Below, one piece after another: positions 22,754 through 31,114 of a DNA stretch of 35,123 nucleotides. The notes under the pieces are model-generated. The model saw only the letters and a program-made list of their open reading frames with translations, made no database searches and had not been told where the DNA came from. Each line of letters begins with the position of its first letter. Within the stretch, counting starts at the first letter, position 1. Made by a program: the position numbers and the translations under genes. Source of the DNA: an uncultured Akkermansia sp. (lineage in GTDB: Bacteria; Verrucomicrobiota; Verrucomicrobiia; Verrucomicrobiales; Akkermansiaceae); the NCBI GenBank assembly GCA_947630815.1, contig CANRJD010000012.1:1-35123 (forward strand), read 5' to 3'.

Positions 22754-23589
22754 TGCGGGTTTACAATGCCGCAATACGTGAAGAGGGTAGGATCGAGCTG
22801 CTGCTTGGCATCATCGGCAACGCGGCGGGCTTGCTCGGGGGTTTCAGTAAGGGCAAACATGCAAGAGCCACTGCCGCACATGAGAGCGGCCTGCACACCC
22901 TTCCGCTTCAGCAACCACATCTTGAACATGGCAAGAATGGGGAATTTGGCGAATACAGGGCGCTCCAAATCATTACTCAGTCGGAGCCCTCTCACCGTCT
23001 GGATATCGTACATGACCTCGCGCAGGCGGCGGGAGGCCTCGAACGCGCCATACGCCCACGGCGTACTCACTCCGAACTGAGGTTTAAGCAGAACGATCGG
23101 ACTGGTCCATTCCGCATAGGCCACGAGCGGGCGCACTTGCTCACCACGGCCAAGACAGCGGCTCAGCACGGGGTTCAGGAAAAAGGGGACATCGCTGCCG
23201 ACGGCGGCAGCCATTTCAGAGAGTTCCTCCGGAGAATACTGCGTACCGAGGATTTCGTTGACGGCCAACAGAGTTGTGGCGGCATTGGAGGAGCCGCCGC
23301 CCAAGCCGGCAGCCCACGGGATGCGTTTGGTGAGGGATATACGCTGCTTGGCCTTGCGACCGTAGTGTTTTTCGAACTCGAGGATGGCGCGAATAATTAG
23401 GTTATTTCCATCGGTTGGAAGGAGAGGATCATCGCAAAGCAGCGTGGTGGTTCGCGAATTGTGGAAGTCCAGCTCATCGACCAAGTCGAGCTTTGCCATC
23501 AGCATATCCACGTCGTGAAAGCCATCCGCCCTTTTTCCCTTAATGCGCAGCGAGAGGTTCACCTTCGCCGGGGAAGAATACGTACTCAT
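22750..23589 (-). CDS. ispE: 4-diphosphocytidyl-2-C-methyl-D-erythritol kinase
   Basis: GHMP-family kinase of the MEP isoprenoid pathway, about 279 aa. SSPAKVNLSLRIKGKRADGFH is the N-terminal IspE motif, including the catalytic Lys. IPWAAGLGGGSSNAATTL is the ATP-binding glycine loop, and MCGSGSCMFAL is the third GHMP motif. The Asp in GSDVPFF is the usual catalytic residue. The track start at 23604 adds five residues; ATG 23589 (MSTYSS) follows a promoter that ends 6 nt upstream. It is coupled to the following gene through ATGA. Confidence 0.92.
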   Translation of the reverse strand: MSTYSSPAKVNLSLRIKGKRADGFHDVDMLMAKLDLVDELDFHNSRTTTLLCDDPLLPTDGNNLIIRAILEFEKHYGRKAKQRISLTKRIPWAAGLGGGSSNAATTLLAVNEILGTQYSPEELSEMAAAVGSDVPFFLNPVLSRCLGRGEQVRPLVAYAEWTSPIVLLKPQFGVSTPWAYGAFEASRRLREVMYDIQTVRGLRLSNDLERPVFAKFPILAMFKMWLLKRKGVQAALMCGSGSCMFALTETPEQARRVADDAKQQLDPTLFTYCGIVNPQ

Positions 23590-23595
23590 GCCGTC

Positions 23596-23624
23596 AGGGT
23601 ACACGAAAGAGGCAAAAGAATCAA
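23596..23624 (-). promoter_or_regulatory. ispE promoter, leaderless
   Basis: Minus strand TTGATT (23624-23619), 17 bp, TACCCT (23601-23596), 6 nt before ATG 23589. The -10 is weak but keeps the key T, A and final T. Confidence 0.4.
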
Positions 23625-23648
23625 GTAGAATGTGCCGCGTAATTGTGC

Positions 23649-23677
23649 TTGCAATTCAGTAAAAGGTGCGCTACACT
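23649..23677 (+). promoter_or_regulatory. corA promoter with a normal leader
   Basis: TTGCAA (23649-23654), 17 bp, TACACT (23672-23677). The ATG at 23733 would be about 50 nt downstream of the start site, so this transcript has a real 5' leader. It contains the GTGTGCACAC palindrome but no evident ribosome binding site. Confidence 0.45.
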
Positions 23678-23732
23678 CGCCCCCAGGCGGCAGGGACGGC
23701 CGGAGCGATTTAACCGTGTGCACACCGGGACC

Positions 23733-24728
23733 ATGATACGCATATACAAACAGTCGAGTAACGGAATTTCCCGCACAGTCGGACTGGATGAGCCGGTGAG
23801 CCGCGAGGACCATATTTTTTGGGTGGATTTGCTGACGCCCGACGCGCCGGAGCTCTCGTATGTCGAGGAACTGTGCGGATTGGAGATGCCTACGAAAGAC
23901 GAGATGCGAGAAATTGAGGCAACGTCGCGTCTGTACTGCGAGGACGGCGCGCGATTTATGACCACAACGGTGCTTTCGCGAGTGGAGACGGATGACCCGA
24001 TTATTGCTGAGATTACCTTCATTTTGAAGAAGGACGTGCTCATTACCATACGTCACACGGACTCATATTCGTTCCGCGTATTTTCGCACACATTGCTTCG
24101 GGCGCAGAGTACCAACCGTGATTTCGTGTTTATCGGACTCTTGGAGACTTTGGTGGACCGCCAGGCAGACGTGCTGGAGCGGTTTGGTACGGTGCTGGAT
24201 GCACTTTCAAAAAAGGTGTTTGGTACGCACAATGCGGCGCGAAAGGGCGAGAAACAAGACGACCCGGATACTGAGGATTTACGTGATGCGTTGGAGGAAC
24301 TGGGACGTGTGGGTGATCTCATTACCCGGCAGCGTGATGCCTTGGTTAATCTGCTGCGCATGATTACCTTTGCCGGTAACGAGGATTCCTGTCTCGATGC
24401 GCACGAGAATCTTTATGTGCCGTTGCGGCCGGTGTCGCGCGATGTGAACTCGTTGGCGGAATACGCTTCCTTTCTGTCTAACAAAATCAACTTCATGTTG
24501 GACGCCGTGTTGGGGCTCATCAATATCGAGCAGAATGATATTGTGAAAGTTTTCACCATCACGTCCATTGTCTTCCTGCCGCCCACGCTGGTGGCAAGCA
24601 TTTTTGGTATGAACTACCGCTATATTCCATTTTTGGAAACGACGTGGGGTTTTTGGCTTTCGCTCATTCTGATGGTGATATCGGCGGTGTTGCCGCTCGT
24701 CATATTCCGGATCAAACGCTACATCTGA
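23733..24728 (+). CDS. corA: CorA-family magnesium/divalent cation channel
   Basis: About 331 aa. A cytoplasmic alpha/beta domain and long helices (residues 1-265) precede two C-terminal transmembrane helices. The pore signature GMN is present in SIFGMNYRYIPF between them, and the C-terminus is basic (FRIKRYI). The upstream track start adds a poorly conserved, Arg-rich leader; ATG 23733 (MIRIYKQSS) is preferred. A stretch of about 15 polar residues (HNAARKGEKQDDPDTED) interrupts the stalk helix. argB starts 10 bp after the stop, so the two are cotranscribed, although they have no known functional tie. Confidence 0.9.
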   Translation: MIRIYKQSSNGISRTVGLDEPVSREDHIFWVDLLTPDAPELSYVEELCGLEMPTKDEMREIEATSRLYCEDGARFMTTTVLSRVETDDPIIAEITFILKKDVLITIRHTDSYSFRVFSHTLLRAQSTNRDFVFIGLLETLVDRQADVLERFGTVLDALSKKVFGTHNAARKGEKQDDPDTEDLRDALEELGRVGDLITRQRDALVNLLRMITFAGNEDSCLDAHENLYVPLRPVSRDVNSLAEYASFLSNKINFMLDAVLGLINIEQNDIVKVFTITSIVFLPPTLVASIFGMNYRYIPFLETTWGFWLSLILMVISAVLPLVIFRIKRYI

Positions 24729-24738
24729 CATACACACC

Positions 24739-25647
24739 ATGATTGCAACACGCAAGGTTGAACAACCGCAGCAGGAAATCCACAAGGCGAATATACTCAT
24801 CGAGGCTTTGCCGTACATGCAGGCGTATCGGGATAAAACCATACTCATCAAGTTTGGCGGGTCAGCGATGGATGACCCGGAGCTGGTGAAGTCGTTGATG
24901 CGCGATATCGTGGTGCTGGAGTCCATGGGGATGAATCCTGTGGTCGTACATGGAGGAGGAAAGGCGATCTCAAAGGCCATGAATGAGGCTGGGCTGGAGG
25001 CAAAATTTATCAATGGACTGCGTGTCACCGGGGCAGATGCCATTCGCATCGTGGAGGATACGCTCACCGGCATCATCAATCCCGGGCTCGTGGAGATGAT
25101 ACGGGAGCACGGTGGGTCGGCGGTGGGTATTCCCGGCACCACAGTTTTTGTGGGTGAGAAGTTGCACGAGAAAGACGAACAGGGAGGCATCGTGGACTTG
25201 GGAATGGTGGGACGTGTGGTAGGGTGCCAGCTTTCTCGGGTTGAGGAGGCGCTCTCCCTTCAGCTGATTCCGGTCATATCACCGCTGGCCCGGGAGCTGG
25301 GTACACACCAATCGCTTAACGTGAATGCGGATTTAGCGGCAGCAGCGCTTGCGAAGGAACTCAAACCTGTGAAATTGGTCTATATCTCTGATGTCCCGGG
25401 GATTTTGCCCGACCCGGAGGACAAGACATGCATCATCAAGAGTATTGACCGGCGAGAGGCGTTTCGACTCATCGAAGATGGCACTATTTCCGGAGGCATG
25501 ATACCTAAGGTGAAGAGCGCGGTGGAGGCGCTCAATGCAGGTGTTCGCAAGGTACACTTCATCGATGGACGTTTGCCGCACACCATGCTGTTGGAGATCT
25601 TTACGCCCGAGGGAGTTGGAACGGAAATTGTGCGCGAGCAGCGCTGA
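24739..25647 (+). CDS. argB: Acetylglutamate kinase
   Basis: Phosphorylates N-acetyl-L-glutamate, the second step of arginine synthesis. 302 aa with ILIKFGGSAMDD, VVVHGGGKAIS, the substrate-binding N-terminal helix region (ANILIEALPYMQAY) typical of arginine-inhibited, hexameric enzymes, LNVNADLAAAALA and ISGGMIPKVKSAVEAL. The N-terminal helix suggests feedback inhibition by arginine, as known for this subfamily. No Shine-Dalgarno sequence precedes the ATG. nadK follows 12 bp later. Confidence 0.93.
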   Translation: MIATRKVEQPQQEIHKANILIEALPYMQAYRDKTILIKFGGSAMDDPELVKSLMRDIVVLESMGMNPVVVHGGGKAISKAMNEAGLEAKFINGLRVTGADAIRIVEDTLTGIINPGLVEMIREHGGSAVGIPGTTVFVGEKLHEKDEQGGIVDLGMVGRVVGCQLSRVEEALSLQLIPVISPLARELGTHQSLNVNADLAAAALAKELKPVKLVYISDVPGILPDPEDKTCIIKSIDRREAFRLIEDGTISGGMIPKVKSAVEALNAGVRKVHFIDGRLPHTMLLEIFTPEGVGTEIVREQR

Positions 25648-25659
25648 GTATCGTTCACC

Positions 25660-26493
25660 ATGACCCCATCTCTCACTATTGGCATTTTGGCTCCGCATCG
25701 CAGCAGTACTTGCATGCGTGCATTGCAGGAGCTGCTGCAGAGCTGTGGTCAGCATGGCATCCGAGCGCATGAGCTTGGTAAGTGTACGCCGAGTGATCAA
25801 TGGCCGGATATTATTGTGTGCCTTGGCGGGGACGGCACCATTCTCTCTGCTGTTGAGCAGGCTGCGCGGCATGGCTGCATCGTTGCCGGGGTGAATTTGG
25901 GACATTTGGGTTTTTTGAGCGCCTGCGGCTGCGATGAAGTGGCAAAATTGGTTGAATCATTGGCCAAATCCGCCTATCGCGTCGAGGAGCGTTCCATGCT
26001 GCAAGTCACTCCGAGCGGTATGGGCACCACGCCGGGAGAAGCGCATCTGGCTCTTAACGAGGTGGCGCTTATGCGCGCACAGACGGGCAAAATGATTGAC
26101 GTCGATGTAGAGTTGGATGGCGCCTTGCTCAACCGTTATCACGCGGATGGTGTGCTCGTGGCCACTCCCACGGGCTCCACGGCCTATTCGCTATCAGCTG
26201 GCGGGCCGTTGCTGTGGCCCACGGCGGGTGTGATGTGCCTCACTCCCATCTGTCCGCACAGTCTCACCAACCGCTCTGTGGTACTGCCAAAGGATGTGGA
26301 GATAACTCTGCGGCCGAGGGAGAGACGCGGGCGCTCAGGGGAATCTCTCATTTACTCTACCGACGGTCAGGCCACGCATACCATCCCGCTCAATGCAGCA
26401 CTCACGATCCGCAAGTCGCCAGAAAGCCTTCGCCTGCTGTTCCTGCCCGGCAGTGATTACGCTGCTCGCCTGCGCGCTAAGCTTGGTTGGTGA
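25660..26493 (+). CDS. nadK: NAD kinase
   Basis: Phosphorylates NAD to NADP with ATP or polyphosphate. 277 aa. Conserved blocks: CLGGDGTILSA, VNLGHLGFLSA, ALNEVALMRAQ, HADGVLVATPTGSTAYSLSAGGP, and TPICPHSLTNRSVVLP. All key motifs of the family are intact. It is the third gene of a corA-argB-nadK unit. The fucU gene behind it has its own promoter. Confidence 0.94.
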   Translation: MTPSLTIGILAPHRSSTCMRALQELLQSCGQHGIRAHELGKCTPSDQWPDIIVCLGGDGTILSAVEQAARHGCIVAGVNLGHLGFLSACGCDEVAKLVESLAKSAYRVEERSMLQVTPSGMGTTPGEAHLALNEVALMRAQTGKMIDVDVELDGALLNRYHADGVLVATPTGSTAYSLSAGGPLLWPTAGVMCLTPICPHSLTNRSVVLPKDVEITLRPRERRGRSGESLIYSTDGQATHTIPLNAALTIRKSPESLRLLFLPGSDYAARLRAKLGW

Positions 26494-26505
26494 TAAAATT
26501 GGGCA

Positions 26506-26533
26506 TTGTCATCTGGCTCATGTGTGGTAAAAT
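26506..26533 (+). promoter_or_regulatory. fucU promoter, leaderless
   Basis: TTGTCA (26506-26511), 16 bp, TAAAAT (26528-26533), 9 nt before ATG 26543. Confidence 0.55.
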
Positions 26534-26542
26534 GGCTCTGCT

Positions 26543-26965
26543 ATGCTGAAGGGAATATCGCCTGTCATATCGCCGGAATTGCTCAAAACGCTTGCAGAAA
26601 TGGGGCATGGGGATGAAATAGTCATCTCGGATGCTCATTTTCCGGGACACACCTACAATGCGCGAGTGCTCCGGGCGGATGGGGTAGGCGCGGATCAGTT
26701 GCTAGCGGGTATTGCTCCACTTTTTGAGCTAGATACTTACGCTACACCCGTCATCATGATGTCCGCGGTGCCGGGGGATGAGTTGGATCCGGCGGTCGAA
26801 AAGAAATACCGCGCCGCATTGGGGTACGATGGCGCTGTAGAGCGCGTGGAGCGTTACGCTTTTTATGAGCGAGCCAAAGCGGCATACGCCGTTGTCATTT
26901 CCGGTGAAACAGCAAAATACGGCAACATTATTCTTAAAAAAGGGGTGACGCCGGTGCTGGCGTGA
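26543..26965 (+). CDS. fucU: RbsD/FucU-family sugar mutarotase
   Basis: 140-aa cytosolic protein that interconverts sugar anomers, probably of L-fucose. [37 protein letters not shown] is the family N-terminus, with the catalytic His region. [22 protein letters not shown] and IILKKG form the FucU-type C-terminus, which is more like FucU than RbsD. No fucose catabolic genes are adjacent, but fucose use would fit a mucin-rich habitat. It is convergent with pilT. Confidence 0.87.
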   Translation: MLKGISPVISPELLKTLAEMGHGDEIVISDAHFPGHTYNARVLRADGVGADQLLAGIAPLFELDTYATPVIMMSAVPGDELDPAVEKKYRAALGYDGAVERVERYAFYERAKAAYAVVISGETAKYGNIILKKGVTPVLA

Positions 26966-26978
26966 TCGGGAAGATGGC

Positions 26979-27023
26979 GAAATAAAAATGCGGCGGGCGT
27001 CCTTGAGTCGGAGCGACCGCCGC
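26979..27023 (-). terminator. Intrinsic terminator of pilT
   Basis: On the minus strand, GCGGCGG (27023-27017) pairs with CCGCCGC (26996-26990), followed by ATTTTTATTT (26989-26980). It lies about 35 bp past the pilT stop and just beyond the convergent fucU stop. No T-run on the plus strand. Confidence 0.65.
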
Positions 27024-27057
27024 CGTGAGTTGCTGGCTGAACAGCCAAAGAAGAGCG

Positions 27058-28152
27058 TTATGCACCGCCGGCGTTGGCCAAGGCGGCATCATCCGGCGGC
27101 AGGAAGTTCTTAAAGCGTGCCTTGTCGATAGCTTTCATGTAGGCCTCTTGTGGGGAGACAATACCCTGCTGGAGCTTTTGCCAGATGGCATCATCCATAA
27201 ATTGCATGCCTAAGCCTTTTCCGCCCACGATGACATCTGCAAGCTTCTGCGTGGCACCTTCGCGGATGATGGCGCCTACGGCCGGAGTGGCGAAAAGAAT
27301 CTCATTGACAGCAACGCGTCCCGGCTTGTCGCAGCGCTTCATAAGCAACTGGGCGACGACCCCACGCAAGGAACCAGCAAGCATGGTGCGCGCCTGAGCT
27401 TGTTGTTCGGCGGGAAATACATCGATGATGCGATCCACCGTCTTACGTGCATTATTGGTGTGCAGCGTTCCAAAGACGAGCAAACCTGTTTCTGCCGCAG
27501 TAAGGGCGAGCGCAATGGTTTCCAAGTCGCGCATCTCGCCCACGAGCACAATATCGGCATCCTCGCGCAAGGAGGCACGCAGACCATCCGCAAACGAGGC
27601 GCAATTACTCGGTACTTCGCGTTGGGTAATGATGCTTTTCTTGGAGGGATGGACGAATTCTATAGGCTCCTCGACAGTAATGATGTGGCGCGAAAAGTTC
27701 GTGTTGATGTAGTCGATGAGTGCGGCAAGTGTGGTGGACTTGCCGGATCCGGTAGGGCCGGTAACGAGTACGAGACCGGAGCGCATTTCCCCAAAACGTT
27801 TGATCTGCTCGGGAACATTGAGTTCCTCAAGCGTGAGGATTTTGGTGGGAATGATACGGAACACACAGCAGTATCCGCGTTGCTGTTTCATGTAGTTGCA
27901 GCGGAATCGAGAATTGCTGTCCATTTCGTAAGCGAAGTCTGCATCGCCGCACTCCTCGTAGCTTTCCCAAAGCTTGGGGTCGCATATGGGCTGCATGAGC
28001 TCCACCATATCCTCGTGGGTAAGAATGTGCTCGGAAACAGGCTTAATATCGCCGTGGACGCGGATTTTTGGAGGCTGCCCTTCAGAAAGATGAAGGTCAG
28101 AGCCGCCGCGCTCCACGAGTTCCTTGAAATAGGTGTGAATTTTGGGATCCAT
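27058..28152 (-). CDS. pilT: PilT-type pilus retraction ATPase
   Basis: Hexameric secretion ATPase that powers type IV pilus retraction at the inner membrane. 364 aa. An N-terminal PAS-like domain (SDLHLSEGQPPKIRVHG) precedes the RecA-like domain: Walker A GPTGSGKST (132-140), Asp box ITVEEPIEF, Walker B DIVLVGEMRD, and the His box AAETGLLVFGTLHTN. The C-terminal helices follow PilT rather than PilB. The AIRNLIRE-like motif region reads VGAIIREGAT. It starts 26 bp after the upstream PilT-like gene, on the same strand. Confidence 0.92.
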   Translation of the reverse strand: MDPKIHTYFKELVERGGSDLHLSEGQPPKIRVHGDIKPVSEHILTHEDMVELMQPICDPKLWESYEECGDADFAYEMDSNSRFRCNYMKQQRGYCCVFRIIPTKILTLEELNVPEQIKRFGEMRSGLVLVTGPTGSGKSTTLAALIDYINTNFSRHIITVEEPIEFVHPSKKSIITQREVPSNCASFADGLRASLREDADIVLVGEMRDLETIALALTAAETGLLVFGTLHTNNARKTVDRIIDVFPAEQQAQARTMLAGSLRGVVAQLLMKRCDKPGRVAVNEILFATPAVGAIIREGATQKLADVIVGGKGLGMQFMDDAIWQKLQQGIVSPQEAYMKAIDKARFKNFLPPDDAALANAGGA

Positions 28153-28178
28153 GAGAGTGACAGAAGAAGGTGAGAAAA

Positions 28179-29582
28179 TTAGGCGATGGAGGACTCTGGA
28201 TGATCTTGGAGGAAGCGCTCCATAGAGACTTTATCCGTGCTTCGAGTATCGCACTCTTCAGCACTGATAATGCCCTTGAGGTACAGTTCCTGAAGGGAAT
28301 CATCCATAAGGCGCATGCCAATGGCTTTGCCGGTCTGGATGATACCGGGAAGCATGAAGGTTTTGCCTTCGCGGATACAGTTGGCCACAGCGGCGGTATT
28401 CACGAGCATTTCCAGAGCCATGATACGGCCGGTGCCATCTTTCTTGGGGATGAGCTGTTGAGAGAGAACGCCGCGCAGGGATTCTGAAACCATGATGCGA
28501 ATGTGCTCGCGTTCTTCCACCGGAAAGGCATCCAGGATACGGTCAATCGTGCGAGAGGCCGATCCGGTGTGTAGGGTGCCGAGCACCAAGTGCCCCGTCT
28601 CTGCCGCGGTGAGTGCTAGCGAGATTGTTTCCAAATTGCGCATCTCGCCTACCATGATGACATCCGGGTCTTCACGGAGAGCCGCGCGCAAGGCTCGACC
28701 GAACGATTCGGTGTGGTGACGCACCTCACGTTGGTTCACCTGACAACCGGCCGGATCAAACACGGCCTCGATAGGATCTTCCAGCGTGATGATGTGGTCG
28801 TGACGATCCTCGTTAATGAATTGAATGATACTGGCAAGTGTGGTGGATTTGCCGGAGCCCACAGATCCTGTCACAAGAATCAGACCATTAGTGAAGCGGG
28901 TGAGGGGTTTGATGAAGTCCTCCGGCAGATTAATCTCGCTCATGGTGCGAATTTTGCTATTGATGATGCGGAAGCAGAGGTCGTAGCCTAAGCGTTGCTG
29001 CACGACGGAGGCGCGGTAGCGACCGTGCTCATTAGCATAAGCAAAGTCAGCATCGCCGAACTTCTTGAGATGTTTCCATTCCTCTTCATCCAAAAAGCTT
29101 TCTGTGAGAGCCTGCGTATCCTGTTTGGTGAGTGTTGGCGCACCCTGCCAGATGGGTTGCAGCGTACCAAAACGACGCCATGTGGGTGGGCAGGCAGTGG
29201 GCAGGTGGACATCCGAACAACCACAATCTACCCCCTGCTGCAAATAGGTATCAACCGACAGGGAAATCACCACCATCAGCGGACCGTTTTCCTGTTTGTA
29301 GAGGTAGGCATGATACTTGCCACCGGGGCCGGAGAAAATAAAGTCCACGGCAGATTGGTCATTAAGCGTGGATTGTTGTTCCGGCGAAGCGCAACTTTCC
29401 ACGAGAGCCTGGACGTTTTCTGCTGTGAGTGTCGGGGCATCATCCGCTATGGGAGTGTAAGTAGCGCTTTTCATCCAATAGGGCTGCAGCCCGACGCCCA
29501 AATACAGCGCAGGGCTGAGGATGGTGCGGCTAAGCTCCAAATAGCGGTCAATATGTGTGAAGATTGGGGGTGTGTCGCTCAT
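28179..29582 (-). CDS. PilT-like ATPase with duplicated N-terminal domain
   Basis: About 467 aa, roughly 100 longer than PilT. Residues 121-467 are a normal PilT: SDVHLPTACPPTWRRFG, Walker A GSVGSGKST (239-247), LEDPIEAVF, DVIMVGEMRN, AAETGHLVLGTLHTG. Residues 24-108 repeat the N-terminal domain pattern: ALYLGVGLQPYWMK, the PTLTAENVQALVES block against PTLTKQDTQALTES, then a strand pair ending MVVISL against LCFRII. Such a tandem N-domain may add a regulatory or docking surface. The GTG at 29600 is a less likely start than ATG 29582. It is the first gene of the pilT pair. Bases 29583-29641 hold nothing recognisable. Confidence 0.85.
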   Translation of the reverse strand: MSDTPPIFTHIDRYLELSRTILSPALYLGVGLQPYWMKSATYTPIADDAPTLTAENVQALVESCASPEQQSTLNDQSAVDFIFSGPGGKYHAYLYKQENGPLMVVISLSVDTYLQQGVDCGCSDVHLPTACPPTWRRFGTLQPIWQGAPTLTKQDTQALTESFLDEEEWKHLKKFGDADFAYANEHGRYRASVVQQRLGYDLCFRIINSKIRTMSEINLPEDFIKPLTRFTNGLILVTGSVGSGKSTTLASIIQFINEDRHDHIITLEDPIEAVFDPAGCQVNQREVRHHTESFGRALRAALREDPDVIMVGEMRNLETISLALTAAETGHLVLGTLHTGSASRTIDRILDAFPVEEREHIRIMVSESLRGVLSQQLIPKKDGTGRIMALEMLVNTAAVANCIREGKTFMLPGIIQTGKAIGMRLMDDSLQELYLKGIISAEECDTRSTDKVSMERFLQDHPESSIA

Positions 29583-29641
29583 AAGCTGTGCAGTAAACAC
29601 TGTCTACCACAAAATGCCCGCCATGGCGAGCAAAAAACAGT

Positions 29642-29862
29642 GCAACCGCATTAGAAAATGCGTTTGCCTATGTACGATGTACGATTTATTAATAATGTGC
29701 GCATTGTGCAGAATTTTTCGAACCGTCAACGTATGCAGGGGCTTCTTTATAACCATCAGCATGATGAGTGCTTGATGTCATGATTTTTGATACGTATGGG
29801 CGGTGATATCAACCAATAAGAGTACTTCATCCGTTGATGAACTTTTCTCAAATGCGATTGCC
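29642..29862. repeat. MITE-like intergenic element, long form (best-preserved copy)
   Basis: About 221 bp. Left hairpin GCAACCGCATT-AGAA-AATGCGTTTGC, then TATGTACGATGTACGATTT, ATTAATAATGTGCGC, ACGTATGCAGG, CATCAGCATGATGA, TTTTTGATACGTAT, CAACCAATAAG, and right end CAAATGCGATTGCC. The terminal GCAACCGCATT and AATGCGATTGC are inverted. It fills the space between the pilT operon and rlmI and ends 21 bp before the rlmI -35. No flanking direct repeat is seen. Confidence 0.8.
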
Positions 29863-29883
29863 GTGTCGGGAAACGCAAGCGGA

Positions 29884-29912
29884 TTGACAGAAAAAATAAT
29901 TTAGGGTATGGT
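29884..29912 (+). promoter_or_regulatory. rlmI promoter, near-leaderless
   Basis: Perfect TTGACA (29884-29889), 17 bp, TATGGT (29907-29912), 11 nt before ATG 29924. The GGAG at 29912-29915 overlaps the -10 region and would not be transcribed. Confidence 0.65.
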
Positions 29913-29923
29913 GGAGATCAGAT

Positions 29924-31108
29924 ATGGGAGGACTGATCATAGCGCCCAAGGCGCGACTATTTCACGGACATGACTGGGTATATGGAACGGAGGTGCGTGC
30001 TGTGTACGGCGATCCGCAGCCGGGTGATGTGGTGGCGCTCAAAGACCAGCGTGATCGCTTTCTGGGCTCGGCTATCTACAATCCGCGATCTCAGATAGTG
30101 GCACGTCGTTTTTCGCGTCACAGGCAGGTGTTGGATGTCGATTTCTTTCGGCGGCGTGTACGGCAGGCGGTAGAGTTGCGGGAGCGGCGGATGCCGGGGG
30201 AAGAGCTGCTTCGCTTAGTATGGAGCGAGAGCGATGGCTTGCCAGGCCTCGTTGTGGATCGCTATCGGGATGTGCTGGTGGTGCAGACGCTTACCCTTGC
30301 CATGCACTTGCATGAAGAGGAAATTGTGGCGGCGCTTTGCGAACTGTTGCGGCCGACGTGCATATTGGTGCGCAATGATTCTGCGGTGCTGGCAGCAGAA
30401 GGACTGGAACAAGAAACGCATGTTGCCCACGGCGACTTGCCGACGCCCTTTGTGGCCAGCACGGGCGGGTTGAAGTTTGAGGTGGATCCGGGGCACGGGC
30501 AAAAAACCGGGCTCTACTTGGATCAGATGAGTAACTACAGCCAGGTAGCGCGCCACGCCGCCGGCAAATATGTGCTGGATTGCTTCTGCAACCAAGGCGG
30601 ATTTGCGCTCGCGTGCGCGAGGGGTGGAGCAGGGGAAGTGACGGCTGTCGATATTTCTGAGCCAGCCATAGAGGCGGTGCAAAAGAATGCTCAACTCAAC
30701 GACGTGCGCCTGAATGCAGTGGTGGCTAATGCCTTTGATTTGCTGAAGGCTGAGAGTGAAAAAGTGCGCAATGGCGCCGAACCGAAGTGGGATTTCATCA
30801 TTTTGGATCCGCCGAGTTTCACGCGAAACCGCAAGGCGCTGACGGGTGCTCTGCGGGGGTACAAGGAGATTCACCTGCGCGCGATGCAGATGCTGCCGGT
30901 GGGCGGCTTGCTGGCGACTTTCTGCTGTTCGCATCATGTGAGTCGCGAGCTGTTCCTGCAAGTGATAGCTGAAGCAGCAGTGGACGCCCACTGCACACTG
31001 AGGCTCGTGGAAGAATACGGGCAACGAGCAGATCATCCGGTGTTGCTTAATTTGCCGGAGACAAGCTACCTGCGTGGGTTTGCCTTTGAGCTGGCGCCGG
31101 GACGCTGA
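29924..31108 (+). CDS. rlmI: 23S rRNA (cytosine-C5) methyltransferase, RlmI family
   Basis: Class I SAM methyltransferase acting on 23S rRNA (C1962 in E. coli). 394 aa. An N-terminal PUA domain (about 1-75, PQPGDVVALKDQRDRFLGSA) and an EEHEA-like central domain precede the SAM domain: GQKTGLYLDQ, VLDCFCNQGGFALACARGG, AVDISEPAIEAVQKNAQLN, FIILDPPSFTRNR. LLATFCCSHHVS carries the catalytic Cys motif (SCS in the type enzyme, CCS here). The motif order is that of RlmI/RlmK rather than RsmB. Confidence 0.9.
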   Translation: MGGLIIAPKARLFHGHDWVYGTEVRAVYGDPQPGDVVALKDQRDRFLGSAIYNPRSQIVARRFSRHRQVLDVDFFRRRVRQAVELRERRMPGEELLRLVWSESDGLPGLVVDRYRDVLVVQTLTLAMHLHEEEIVAALCELLRPTCILVRNDSAVLAAEGLEQETHVAHGDLPTPFVASTGGLKFEVDPGHGQKTGLYLDQMSNYSQVARHAAGKYVLDCFCNQGGFALACARGGAGEVTAVDISEPAIEAVQKNAQLNDVRLNAVVANAFDLLKAESEKVRNGAEPKWDFIILDPPSFTRNRKALTGALRGYKEIHLRAMQMLPVGGLLATFCCSHHVSRELFLQVIAEAAVDAHCTLRLVEEYGQRADHPVLLNLPETSYLRGFAFELAPGR

Positions 31109-31114
31109 GGAAGC

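Noticed and set aside
29642-29862. Target-site duplication around the best long element copy
   Set aside because: The flanks (AAAAAACAGT and GTGTCGGGAA) do not match, so insertion by transposition is not shown for this copy.
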